Source: Pomacea canaliculata (lineage: Eukaryota; Mollusca; Gastropoda; Architaenioglossa; Ampullariidae). From it: DNA of 64,000 nucleotides. Position 1 is the first letter of the stretch, and the number at the start of each line of letters is the position of its first letter. The translations under genes were made by a program, and so were the position numbers. The notes beneath the pieces were generated by a model. It had not been told where the DNA came from. It was given only the letters and a program-made list of their open reading frames with translations, and did not search any database. Positions 12,717 through 23,232 of this stretch are shown piece after piece. The stretch is taken from the NCBI RefSeq assembly GCF_003073045.1, contig NC_037599.1, positions 3,906,001 through 3,970,000 on the forward strand, written 5' to 3'.

Positions 12717-13955
12717 TGTAGAAAAGGTCACGAACTCACAGTTAGGTGATGCAAACATGAAATCCCAGTCAGCAAACTTCCAACAAAAAGCCGGACACGA
12801 TTTTTTTCCAGCGTCACTTCACAATACATTATGCACACACCCTGGATACCTTTTATCGTCTGATCAAGTGCACACAGGCGCATGTACCCTCACTCTTTGT
12901 TGGTAAAATGATCAAGTCTAACACTGTGCATGTATGTTCTTGCTCTTGTACATCAGCAATGACCACACATGCACCATAATATTTCTATTACAGAAAATAA
13001 AATGCATGCACCTCAAATGTCACAGAAAACCTAGGCCAGGTCTGTGAAAGTCAGAAGTGTTTTTTCTACAAGTGACTTCCGACTTTGAACTTAAGTTTTA
13101 TTTGGGGACTTTTGGTGTTACTCCAGTTTTGGTCGAGAAACTTTCTGCTTTACTTAGCAAAAACTTTATTAACATTGACTAAAACCTTAATACCTCTTAA
13201 TATGCATTTTTTTTTCTTGACTTTTCTTCCTTTACAAAGAAAGTTATAGTTTTTAAAGCTGTTTCGTTATAATGTAATTCTGATATTATAATAATACTTG
13301 TTTCAAATGCCCGTGTTAATCTATGAAATGCAATACACAAAATATCCTTTTTAAAAATCAATTATCACGGAGATCATTGATTGGAGTTGAGTTCACAAAT
13401 CATGATAAACTCAAAAAAAAAAAAAACCCACCCAAAATTACTTGTCTTGGGCATCTGAGATAACTTATCTAGTCTGAAACTGTTTTACTTTCCAGGATTT
13501 ATTGTCTGAGCCTCATTACAAATTTTACTTTATCTGATGTACGTACCATGTGCATCCTCATATTTTCCGCTGATTAAAATTTGATATGTTTGCGGGTGCG
13601 TGCGTGTAAAAACGCTCATATGTAAATTGTTCTTTCTAACCTCTGGTATCAGGACCTGCCATGCTCTGTTTTCAACTTCAAGAGGGATCAAAGACGTGTT
13701 GTGGCCCCTCGCTGTTAAATCAGTTGTTTTACTGCTCCTTGACTATGGCTATGTCATTCAGTCATCTACTCGTCCCATGACTGGCATGGGTCTTTGGAGG
13801 GACACATGGATAGACGCGACAGCTGACAAGGCCAGCCCCTCACACCTGTCTTGGGCAACGAGGACAGGTCCTCCACAGACTTCTTCACGTTTGTAAGCCA
13901 GTTGTTCTTCTGGCCACCGTGGAGTGCTCTACCCTGTGAGGTACCTAGAAGGGTA

Positions 13956-14222
13956 ATCTTCAACCAGGTGCTAGGCCACAGTTGTGTTTATAACCTCCAC
14001 CTGTGTAGCTGAAATTCACTTTGGGATAAAGCGTGGGTTCTAAGGTCGAGATTTTATGTCGACACCGCGCGCCACAAACACTGCTGCACACAACGGGTTG
14101 TACTTTAACCACCCATCAACCAACCACCACGGACCAATCCCAGGCCTGTAAGGCGCTACACCTACAGGTGGTTGTCTGATGTACTTCACAAAATTATAAA
14201 CACTCATCCCACTGTAATAATA
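13956..14222 (+). repeat. Dispersed repeat copy 1 (unclassified, possibly a LINE 3' end)
   Basis: Shares many blocks in the same order with 15442-15770: a start near 'ctaggccac', then 'gagattttatg', 'aaccacccat', 'aggcctgtaa', 'cacctacagg', and an end near 'acttcacaaaatt'. Just upstream, a frame reading PPWSALPCEV recalls the conserved C-terminal 'W-LP-V' of LINE ORF2 proteins. This is only a hint. Confidence 0.5.
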
Positions 14223-15441
14223 TAAGCAATCATTCCGTTGCTAGACTAAACTGAGCAAAAGAATGTTCAAATGTGCAGGCGACTGTGTGAGTGTGAGTGT
14301 GGCAGTGTGTGTGTGTGTCAGTCCACACGAATGCTCGCGTGTTGTAATTTTTCCTTGTGTGAACGAAATGAACATTTATCCTTTGAGTGAATGAGACCTC
14401 ATTCGTCTCGCGCACAGTAAAATCTAGAGCTAAAGCAGTTGTAACAGAGCACACTGATCCTCGGCACACCCAAAAGAAGACAATTTTGAAAAATCATGGT
14501 CTTTTGTGGACTCCAAGGTAGGCTAACTGTAAGTGTGTAGTAGATGGAAAAATTCCCCAACACTAGGCATTAGATTCAGGTTAACCCGACGAGTAAAAGC
14601 CGAATTTTAGTCGGAAAATTCTCCTTGGAAACTTCTGTCCTCTACCCTGGAAGTCTGGAACAACAACAAAGAGGAACGGACTGGTTGACCCTATAGGGCT
14701 TTAGCAACACTGACTGGCTGATAGTCTGACCACCGAGTTTAGTTGGCCATGTTCATACAGAACAGTCCTGATACAGGTATAAACTAGAACAGAATGTGAG
14801 TGGCAGAGTTGTGTGTTTGCTGTGTTGTGAGAAAGTGCCTCCATTTACAGAAGTGCACACGAAATACCCACACCTTTATAACTGTCTTTATGTCGCTAGC
14901 CTTTTAATGCATACTAGTTACAGTATATTATACGCCTGCATAAAAAACACAACACGCTAGTTGTATGCTTATATGATGTACATCTACTTAAGTAAGTAAA
15001 GATAACAAGCTACTTACAGTTCGCTCAGTCCAACAAAAATATCGCCATTTTGAGACTTAGAAACATGCACCTCGTTCAGCGGTTCTCAACGAAGAAGTTT
15101 TCAGGTCTTCTTTATCACCATACTATTTTCCGTTAGAATGCGAAGAAACAAAATTTGACTCGTCATTGCCAAGTAAGATAGCTCCCTTTGTCAAACACGA
15201 ATAATTCACTACTGACTGCCCGAATCACCCATTGCTAATCCATTGTCGAGGAAGAGTTTTGTAGGACTAGAAATGTGTAATCTTACCCCGCCGCTAGATT
15301 GTCACCGCAAACACTCAGAGAGCAGTCGCCTTTCTATGGGGAGCTGAATGTTCTACCTTTTATTTCTATCCCCGTCTGCTCTCTGGGTTGTCTGCTGTTC
15401 CACTTTCGGGCATTGAAATTTCAGGGTTTCATCGCCAACCC

Positions 15442-15770
15442 TAGGCCACGGCTGTGTTTATGGCCTCCATCTGTGCAGCCTGCTGCATCTGAAATTCACC
15501 TTAGGTGAGGGGAGGATGACCATGACGATGTAGTCAGAGGATATCAGCCGCCATCCTAAATAAAGTGTTTGTTCGAGATTTTATGGCCTCACAAACACTA
15601 CTGCGCCCCAAGCAGGTTGTATTCCAACCACCCATTGACGGGTCAATCCTAGGCCTGTAAAGCATTGCACCTACAGGGGGTTGTGTGAGAGACACAGAGA
15701 CGTCTGCTGGACTTCACAAAATTGTAAATAATCATTCCATTGTAAAAAGCGAATCTCGACCTTCTCTGAC
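15442..15770 (+). repeat. Dispersed repeat copy 2 (unclassified)
   Basis: Second, longer copy of the 13956-14222 repeat, same orientation. About 60 bp of sequence near 15490-15560 is absent from copy 1. Divergence between copies is substantial, implying age. Confidence 0.5.
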
Positions 15771-15990
15771 AATCATTTTGTAATGGGTTTAAAATAACGA
15801 ACGGCGACGTAACAAAACACGTGTATTAAAGTAACAGAACCGGCATTTTAATTAATAATATAAACGTGCTGGTAGTTTATGTGCTGGTATACATATATTA
15901 ATATTTTTATATAGCGCTATTCCCTTGTAGGCTCTACGCGCTTCATAAGAGTGATACCAATGGGACAAGCACTCAAAACACACACACACA

Positions 15991-16149
15991 CAGGCCCGTT
16001 CTTAGCCCCCGCGGGGCCCGAGGCAAAGGGCATGTGCGGGGCCCTCACGCCAGGGCTGACTACACTTCCATATGCCTAGTTACCATATCAATCAAAAGCG
16101 CAGGGCCCTAGGCAGATGCCTCGTCCGCCTGCCCCTAAGCACGGCCCTG
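15991..16149 (+). mobile_element. hAT-type MITE, 159 bp, inserted in a CA repeat
   Basis: Imperfect terminal inverted repeats (CAGGCCCGTTCTTAG at the left; the right end reads CAGGGCCGTGCTTAG in reverse complement). It sits inside a CA microsatellite, so the 8-bp duplication is compatible but not diagnostic. A homologous element in opposite orientation lies at 44072-44323; they share GACGAGGCATCTGCC and nearby blocks. Confidence 0.7.
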
Positions 16150-16611
16150 CACACACACATATTTAAATGCACATATGCTGTCCCACACACTCATAACTAT
16201 TATAGAGAAAAGTGTTGGTGGCAGGGATTTGAAGCCTCCATGAGGCCAGTGTCGGGACATGAGGCAGCTTCGTGCGTCGGTTCTCTGACCAGCTGAGTCT
16301 GATGGACTGGATTAACATGGAAACTTCCGCCAATGTCCGGCGTGCACACACACACACACAGACAGGCATACGAAATGTCCAGCCCACTCAGCAGAATGGT
16401 ATGGATGCTGGGAATGCAAGCACACCTTAAGATCTCACTGTCGGGGATCTTATCCTGCCATCAGATGTGAAGCAGACGGCGGATGCATCTTACGGTACTG
16501 GTTGAGCTTCTTGGCGTGTCCGATGTAGGTGATCCAGGTCTCCCAGAAGTTTCTGTGAAGTCTGCCATAGGTAGGTGACTGATGATCTCCACGTCAATAT
16601 TTGCTGTACTG

Positions 16612-16806
16612 GAGAGGGGGGAGGAATTTGTGCTTTACACCGTACCATCAACTAAGACTATATCATGGCAAAGCAGCCAGCCTGTAAACAGATGTCATCC
16701 ATATTCAGAGAAAGAACAGCGTGCCCGAGACGAGAGCTGACCCCCAGGCAGAGTGAACCTTCCCTGTACTGGCGACAGGCGCTAACCGTTGCGCCACCGG
16801 ACCTGG
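16612..16806 (-). mobile_element. tRNA-derived SINE
   Basis: On the minus strand the element begins GGTGGCGCAACGGTTAGCGC, an RNA polymerase III A-box-like tRNA head. A weak B-box-like GGTTCACTC follows about 45 bp on, then a tRNA-unrelated body (GGGCACGCTGTTC, CTGGCTGCTTTGCCATGATA). Parts of the same body recur near 31.28-31.40 and 31.64-31.73 kb, so this is a dispersed family. Confidence 0.65.
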
Positions 16807-18324
16807 GTGAAGTGCTCAACTGCCCTCCGATGTGATGTGCGTCTTCTAGTCACATGATTAAAGCTTACGTTCTTTCAATAAAAGCAAAATTTTCCTGTGG
16901 CTAATAATGAGTCACAAGAAACTTTCGGTTTCGATGAAATCATTGACCGCGCATACCCACGTGCGTGTTTCTCAGATGCGAGAGCATGATGTGATCAAGA
17001 CCTCGAGAGTTGCCTCCCATGCATGACGTCAGAAAATGGCTGGTTGATCGCAAAGTAGGTGTGACAGCAATCTACGTCAGTGTCTGCAATCTTCCTGTCT
17101 TATATTTCTTTTGTGTGTTTAGTATTCAATATCTGTATATACTTAATACATTCAGCTAAATCAATTTCTCTCCATAGCCATAATATCTTTTTAATAAAGG
17201 CATATTGATTGCACGATGTTTTAGCATAAATTCTTCAACAACATCCTTGTTCTGAAGAAGGAAATCACAACAAAACAGGTGATAAAGCACATGTGCTTGC
17301 TATATTATTCTAGAACTAGACACATGAGATATGCTTTTTAAAAACAAGTTCAGAATAATGGCAGTCGTAAAACGTCACAACGCGTTAAAAAGAAAAACTC
17401 ATTTCTGGATATACGTTAAATCTAACGAACTTCATGATGTTGACCGTAGTGCCGTAGCCTCTGGTTTAGTAACAATTGTTGTTACATGTTACGAAGATTT
17501 TTGTGTTTTTTAAAATTTGCATTGACAATGAATGTGCAGTAAACAAATATTTGGTACCATAAACAGATTTGGAGAAGGGGGAGGTAGAGTAGAAAAGCTT
17601 AGCTTCCTGATAAAGATAAAGGTTGTACTGCATCAAAAAAGTATGTATGTAAGCCGTACATAATTATGTGACTTTTTTCTTTGCTGTTTTAGAATAAGTC
17701 TGGTTATATCTCTTAGTGTTTAGCTACTAAATTTTATTGTCTGACAGCACATACATTTTCACATTAAATCGAATGCATTTTCACTGTTTATTACTGTTGT
17801 ATCATTTTTGTTCTTGATGTACAAGATTAAATCTTTCTCAACTAAGATTGCTGTTTAAGTAAAAGCAACAACATATTTACATGAATAAATTAGGTTTTGA
17901 AGTTTTTCATTCTTAGAGAAAATTCTTAGAAAAAGGCTAATGGTACCAAAACATGCCAGACTTTGAAACAGATGTGTTTGTGCTTACTACTAATAACTAT
18001 AATATTACCTCCTGTGTATTGCAGCATAGCAGAATTTTATGGCTGTCACTGAACTTGGATAAATGAATTATTAATTGTCTTGCAGTGAGAAAGCACAAAT
18101 CTAATGTGCATAAAACCTAGGATGCAAGTCTGAAACCCTTAAGAGTCACTTCATTATTCAAGTTTTGAAGAAAATGTCATAGTGCATGTGAATATGATTT
18201 TTTTTTTTACCCTATGTTTCAGATATGATATTATAGAGATCTGTTACTGCTGTATTGATAACGTTGGGACAGTCAGCTACCAATTGATATTTAAGACATC
18301 TGAATTTAAATAAGGGTTAACAAA
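16807..18324. promoter_or_regulatory. Upstream flank of the syntaxin gene, candidate promoter near 16.95-17.05 kb
   Basis: No coding frame is supported. A CACGTG E-box (16958-16963) and a full CRE (TGACGTCA, 17024-17031) lie within 75 bp in a locally CpG-richer patch. They could be the promoter of the downstream syntaxin gene if a 5' noncoding exon exists. The distance to the ATG is about 1.3 kb and no splice evidence ties them together. Confidence 0.25.
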
Positions 18325-21300
18325 ATGGCGTCATATGGAAGAGGGTCGTTTGAGGGATTTGATTCCTATCAAGGAACATCTGCTAGCAGAGGTAAGGATT
18401 ATGCAAATGATGAGCTGTTGTCATTATCAGTGCAGGCATATTTATTATATGTGGAAGATTCTTTGTTTACATAAACTTTTTCTCACGTCTCTTCCACTTG
18501 TGCACATACATGCAATGAGAACCATATGTGTCAGGTAAAAATGGCTTTTAGTAAAATCTCAGACGTGATTCTGGTATCTGAAAAGAAATGCCCGTAGTGT
18601 TGTTTAAAGTTTTGATATTGTACCCAGGTGGATATTCTGTAGTGAGACATACTTTTCAAGTGAGATACAAGTAGCTGAGGTGTTAGACATGGCACATAAT
18701 AAAATGCTCATTTTTGTTGTTGCTATTGTTGTTCTTTAATGTTTTATTGCTTATTTTGTTATTTACCAAGAAGTGCAAGTATAATGTATTTCACTGATAT
18801 TTATTTGTCACATATATATAGCAGTTTGTCTTGGTATAAGTCATTGGATAAATACAATGTAAACACAAGACCAAGTGTTTTTGCCAACAGTTTCAAATGG
18901 TACATTAATTTTAGTAATTTACTTCTGTGTGTGTGTGTTTCTTTCAGAAAGTGGAACTGATTTTGGAAGACTATCACAAAATATTAGTGCCAACATTCAG
19001 AAGATCACTCAGAATGGTGAGTACATATCTCGTGGAGGTGCCGTTTGTAAACAATGAATAAATAGAGATTTCTGGAATATTACAGCCATTTATATGAAGG
19101 TTTACAAATATAAAACATCTGGCTCTGTGTTGAGTATATGTTTTATTTATCTGATTTTTAGTGGCACAAATCCAGCGGTTAGTTGTCCAGATTGGAACAC
19201 CTCAGGATTCAGAAGAAAACAGGCAAAGAGTGTGCGTACTGGAGACTTCATTTTTCCTTTTATCTATTTATCCCATCGATGTCACAAACTGTGATAGGCA
19301 AAAGCCAAAACCAAAGGCACGAATGCGAATCAGTGTATGGTATTCAGAATTTTAAATACAAGTGGGACATTGATTGACTTTTTAGAGGATAGCAGGATGC
19401 TGGGCATCCCACCAGGACATTTTATGAGCATGTGGGCACGCAGTCCAAGGTGGGACTGGCCCCATCTAAATCTGGACGTCTGGTCACCTTACAATTTCAC
19501 CTTACAGTTTCACCCTGCACTTTAGCAGCATACGTGAAAGTGTGTGCGTGTGTACATGCACGTATGCATATATGTGTGCACACCTCAGTGTGTGTGTTCG
19601 ATTCTGTTAACATATCAGTGATAAATGAATAGTTCAAATAATGTGCATTAAAAAACAGGCACATTTTTTTTCAAGGAAGTTATTTAATGTTGCACTAGGT
19701 GCTTGTTTCGAATGGGTAACACACGTGCACACAGAAACATGCTTTCCATAAAAAGTGTTCTCTCAATGTCAGGCACCAGACAACGCACTACACCAATCAG
19801 CTGGCTAAAGAAACAAATAACTTTTTGAAGCAGCTTGCCCATCTACCCTTGCCTACTTCTGCATCTGAGCAGGTGAGTTTACTAGTGTTTTAGATCTGTG
19901 ATGTTTTTTGTTTTTTTTTGGGGGGGGGGGGGAGGAATCGATGTTCTTGCATGTGCACATACATTGACTTGTTTACACGTGGAATCGGTGCAGACCCTTG
20001 CTTTCTGGAGAATGAAGAGAGTGAAAAACCGTTTGACTCTGATCATGGCTGAAAGTGCAGCAATTTCTTTTCTTATTTGTTGTTTGATAGCGACAATGGA
20101 AAATGCAAAAGGAGCGACTTACAGATGAGTTTAGCACAGTTTTGACAAATTTTCAAACGGCACAACGCACAGCTGCAGAGAAGGAACGTGCCAGTGTACA
20201 GCGAGCTCGAGCATACTCTGGTCTTAATCAGGTAAGTATTCATAGAAAGTGCTATCAGAAATTTTACTTTTCTTTTCTCCCACTATTGTCCTTGTCCTTT
20301 AAAATAGGCTAAAAATATCTGGTTTCTTGCATCAAATATCCAAATTCTCATTAGTTCGTAAATCAAAAACCATCATCAACTGCAAGCTTTTCTCTGTCCC
20401 TAACAGTACATATGACGTCTTCCTTTTATATACTTGCAGTCACCATTTGAAGACACTGAACAAAAAGGTGACAGAATGGGAGCACCAGGGTAAGGTATTT
20501 AAGAGCTCTAACTTAAGTTGTTCACTATTGACTATTCAGTATCTAACCATGGCTTATTTTGCAAAAGGTCCTAAAAAAAAGTCCAAAACTATCTATGGAA
20601 AAAATGTATCTGGAATAAGAACATAGCTGTTGCTATTCTATTCAACTTGAGGCCTTACAATTTGAGATTAGTGATGGAGGTTTGATTTGCAGGTCTCACT
20701 AAACTTGAAGACAGACTCTCTTAAGTTTTCTTGTTTTTTGGAGTTTAAGGTTGGCAGAGGGAGTAATTGCAGGACATTATTTGCATATTTAGCTATTCAC
20801 AAACCCGAGAGGTCCTACAGATGGAGCAGGATGTTGACCTTGAACTTTTGCGTGAACGAGAAGATGCTATCAAGAAGTTAGAGGTAATTACTGGCTGCTC
20901 GTTTGCTCTTGCTGTGAGTTTAGGGGTTATTTTTGTGGGTTTCTTTGTTGTTTTTGGTTTTTAAATCTTTAAAAAAATTTCTAAACACTGTTAAAATATA
21001 TTTATTATTTAATGAGTTGCCATTATTAGAAAGGAAGTTCTTTTTTTTTTTTTTAAGGGGGGTCTGGGCAATTTTAAGCAGTTCACTTCAGCTTGATAGA
21101 ATGATACAAGGTAGCAGGCAATAGTCAGATATTGATATTTTATGGTGAAGTCTTCGTACTGTTTTCAATTTTGATTTCATGTTTATTGATGTGTCACTGA
21201 ACAGCGAGACATCATGGATGTCAACACCATTTTTAAAGACCTGGGCATGCTTGTACATGAGCAAGGAGAAGTACTTGGTAAGTTATTTCTGAAGCCTTTT

Positions 21301-23232
21301 GGTACAGGTGGCACTGCTGTATTAAAAAATAAACTGTCAGTTTTTACCTCATATGTTTGATGAGGATCTTTAAGGCTTTTCTTTTACTTGGTGTCTTTTT
21401 TTCAAAAGTTCATTCATTCAGCTGCACATTACTTTTTTTTGTTGCTTTGCTGATCACTGGTAGGTCATGTACAGCTGAAATTTTGTAATATGACCATAAA
21501 CCCTTAATGAGATTATGGCTTCATTTTATTTACAGACAGCATAGAGGCCAACATAGACAATGCTCAAATGTCTGTTCAGGAAGGAACACAACAGCTTAGC
21601 AAAGCAAGGGAATATCAGGTAAGAAGAGTGAAGGGACTTATTATTGTAGACAAATGTTTGTGTGTGCGTGCATATGTGTGTATGCGTGCAGTATGTATAG
21701 ATAGCATTTGGGTACCCATCTGGACTTTATCTAAGTCACAACTTTTGACTTAAGCTTTATTCTGCACTGTATTGTGTTGGACCCTGCCTGTGGGCCTATT
21801 TTAATCCTTCTCTGTTGCATCCATCTGTATACTGAAATAATCATTATCTTACCTAGTGACATTCCTTAACATGCACTTTTAATTTTTAAATGTCAGGGTG
21901 CATGGAAAAAAGTTCCAGTGTTTTTTTGTATGCTAGCGAGCACACCTTATGTCTCATGGCTCAGTCTTATACAAGATATTCTTTATCATTTGCAGTCAGC
22001 TATCTACACATTTATTTATTCATTTTTGTTCTTGCACAAATTTGTAACAGTCCTCTTAATTTTGTTTGCTATACTTATGCTGTAGAAATTTTCATTATTC
22101 TTGGAAATACCATTAAACAATTTTTAGAGAGAATGGAAAATGATTTAAAGGAGAAACATTTGAATGCAAGATATGGTTCCAGCTGATCAGGCCTAGTCAA
22201 GTGCAATTTATTTTTGAAAGTTTAAAGAATGTTCTGATAAGACATGATAATTATTGCCCATTTAAATAAAAGATTGATATTTTTATTTTATGTCATCCAT
22301 TAATGATGTTAACCTTTGCCATTTAGTACAAATTTCCAAGCTAATTTACCCTTTTTCTTAATTTACTTTTGCCTTTGTAAAAGGGAAAAAAGTGTCAATT
22401 TGTGAATAAGCTTTGTAAAAGAGAAGAGAATTTTTTTTTTTTTTGCTTTCAGTTTTTTCCTTGCATGACTTTATTGTTTTCTGCATGCACTGGATCCTTT
22501 CATTTTCAGTCCAAAGCAAGACGAAAGAAGTGCTGCCTGCTTATCGTGTTGCTGGTCGTTTTGGGGGTTGTGGCTATAATTATTGCCGTTTCCGTCACCA
22601 GCTCTAAGAATTAGCAAGGTCTGGGCAACTTGAAGTTTTTATCATAAAAAATTTACATATCAAAATACTAAGAGTGCTGAGTTGGCAGAGTGTTGTGATA
22701 TAGGGTGTGGGGTAGAGAGGATTTTATGTTGCCTGTAACCTGATTGTTTTGTGTTTTTACATGATTTATTCCCTCCATGTATAGAAATTTATGGCTGTTT
22801 TGTTTGTTTTGTGTCAGCACCAAATTCTACAGTCTTAGACACTTATAACAATTAACTTGCTTTGAGTAGGTACATAAAAAGCCACCATTGATTCATTTGC
22901 ATTAATTACTTTTTTATTATTATTAACATTGACAAAGTCCTGTGCCATGTCCAGATGCTGGCAACTGTACTAAGTACAAAAGTCGTCAAATAATTGTTGA
23001 ATGTTTAAATATATAAAGCTAAAATAATAATAATAAAATAAAATTAGAGTGCAACATTCTAGAATGGTCAACAGAAACCCAGAAAATTATTAGTTTCATC
23101 ATTTTGCATTTTAGTTTGTGTTCCCTACTTTCTTTTCAGAAAAAATCTCGCAGGAAGATGTGCATTCTTCTCCTGATCTTCATCATTGCTGTTACAATAT
23201 TAGCTTTAGTCATTTGGGGAGCCACAAAATAA
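18325..23232 (+). CDS. STX12: Endosomal Qa-SNARE, syntaxin 7/12 family, with two alternative last exons
   Basis: Exons: 18325-18391, 18948-19016, 19162-19231, 19773-19872, 20091-20231, 20440-20489, 20793-20883, 21205-21277, 21536-21618, then either 22510-22614 or 23140-23232. All phases agree, giving 282 or 278 residues (human STX12 has 276). The start is MASYGRGSFEGFDSY. The Habc bundle includes YTNQLAKETNNFLKQL and SEQRQWKMQKERLTDEF, close to STX12. The SNARE helix runs through RDIMDVNTIFKDLGMLVHEQ, where Q is the ionic-layer residue, then DSIEANIDNAQ. The protein drives fusion of early/late endosomes and lysosomes and is anchored by its C-terminal helix. The 18.3-21.6 kb exons are shared by both isoforms; the anchors are described separately. 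Assignment to STX7 rather than STX12 is not resolvable by eye. Confidence 0.93.
22510..22614 (+). CDS. STX12: Syntaxin alternative last exon A: plasma-membrane-syntaxin-like anchor
   Basis: Preceded by a pyrimidine-rich acceptor (TTTTCAG) and in frame with exon 9. It reads SKARRKKCCLLIVLLVVLGV and on through a hydrophobic helix to a TAG stop, ending SSKN. The juxtamembrane SKARRKK equals that of syntaxin-1-type plasma-membrane syntaxins rather than syntaxin 7/12. Two adjacent cysteines at the membrane boundary are possible palmitoylation sites (inference). Confidence 0.85.
   Translation, partial: SKARRKKCCLLIVLLVVLGVVAIIIAVSVTSSKN
23140..23232 (+). CDS. STX12: Syntaxin alternative last exon B: ancestral STX7/12-type anchor
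   Basis: Acceptor TTTTCAG, in frame with exon 9. It reads KKSRRKMCILLLIF, continues as a hydrophobic helix and ends VIWGATK, then TAA. This matches the human STX12 tail (KKSRKKMCILVL) almost residue for residue, so it is the conserved endosomal form. Using it means skipping exon A, 525 bp upstream. Confidence 0.88.
   Translation, partial: KKSRRKMCILLLIFIIAVTILALVIWGATK

Larger units (their letters stand above)
12717..15990. other. Intergenic, with a diverged direct-repeat pair
   Basis: No gene is supported. A TG/CA-rich patch lies near 14280-14330. Two related segments (13956-14222 and 15442-15770) are listed separately. Confidence 0.5.

Noticed and set aside
13600-13896. 98-codon plus-strand ORF
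   Set aside because: No recognisable domain; ends at the edge of a dispersed repeat and is probably element-derived.
22402-22614. 70-codon ORF read as a separate small membrane protein
   Set aside because: Its 3' half is syntaxin alternative exon A; the 5' half is intron with a pyrimidine tract and acceptor.
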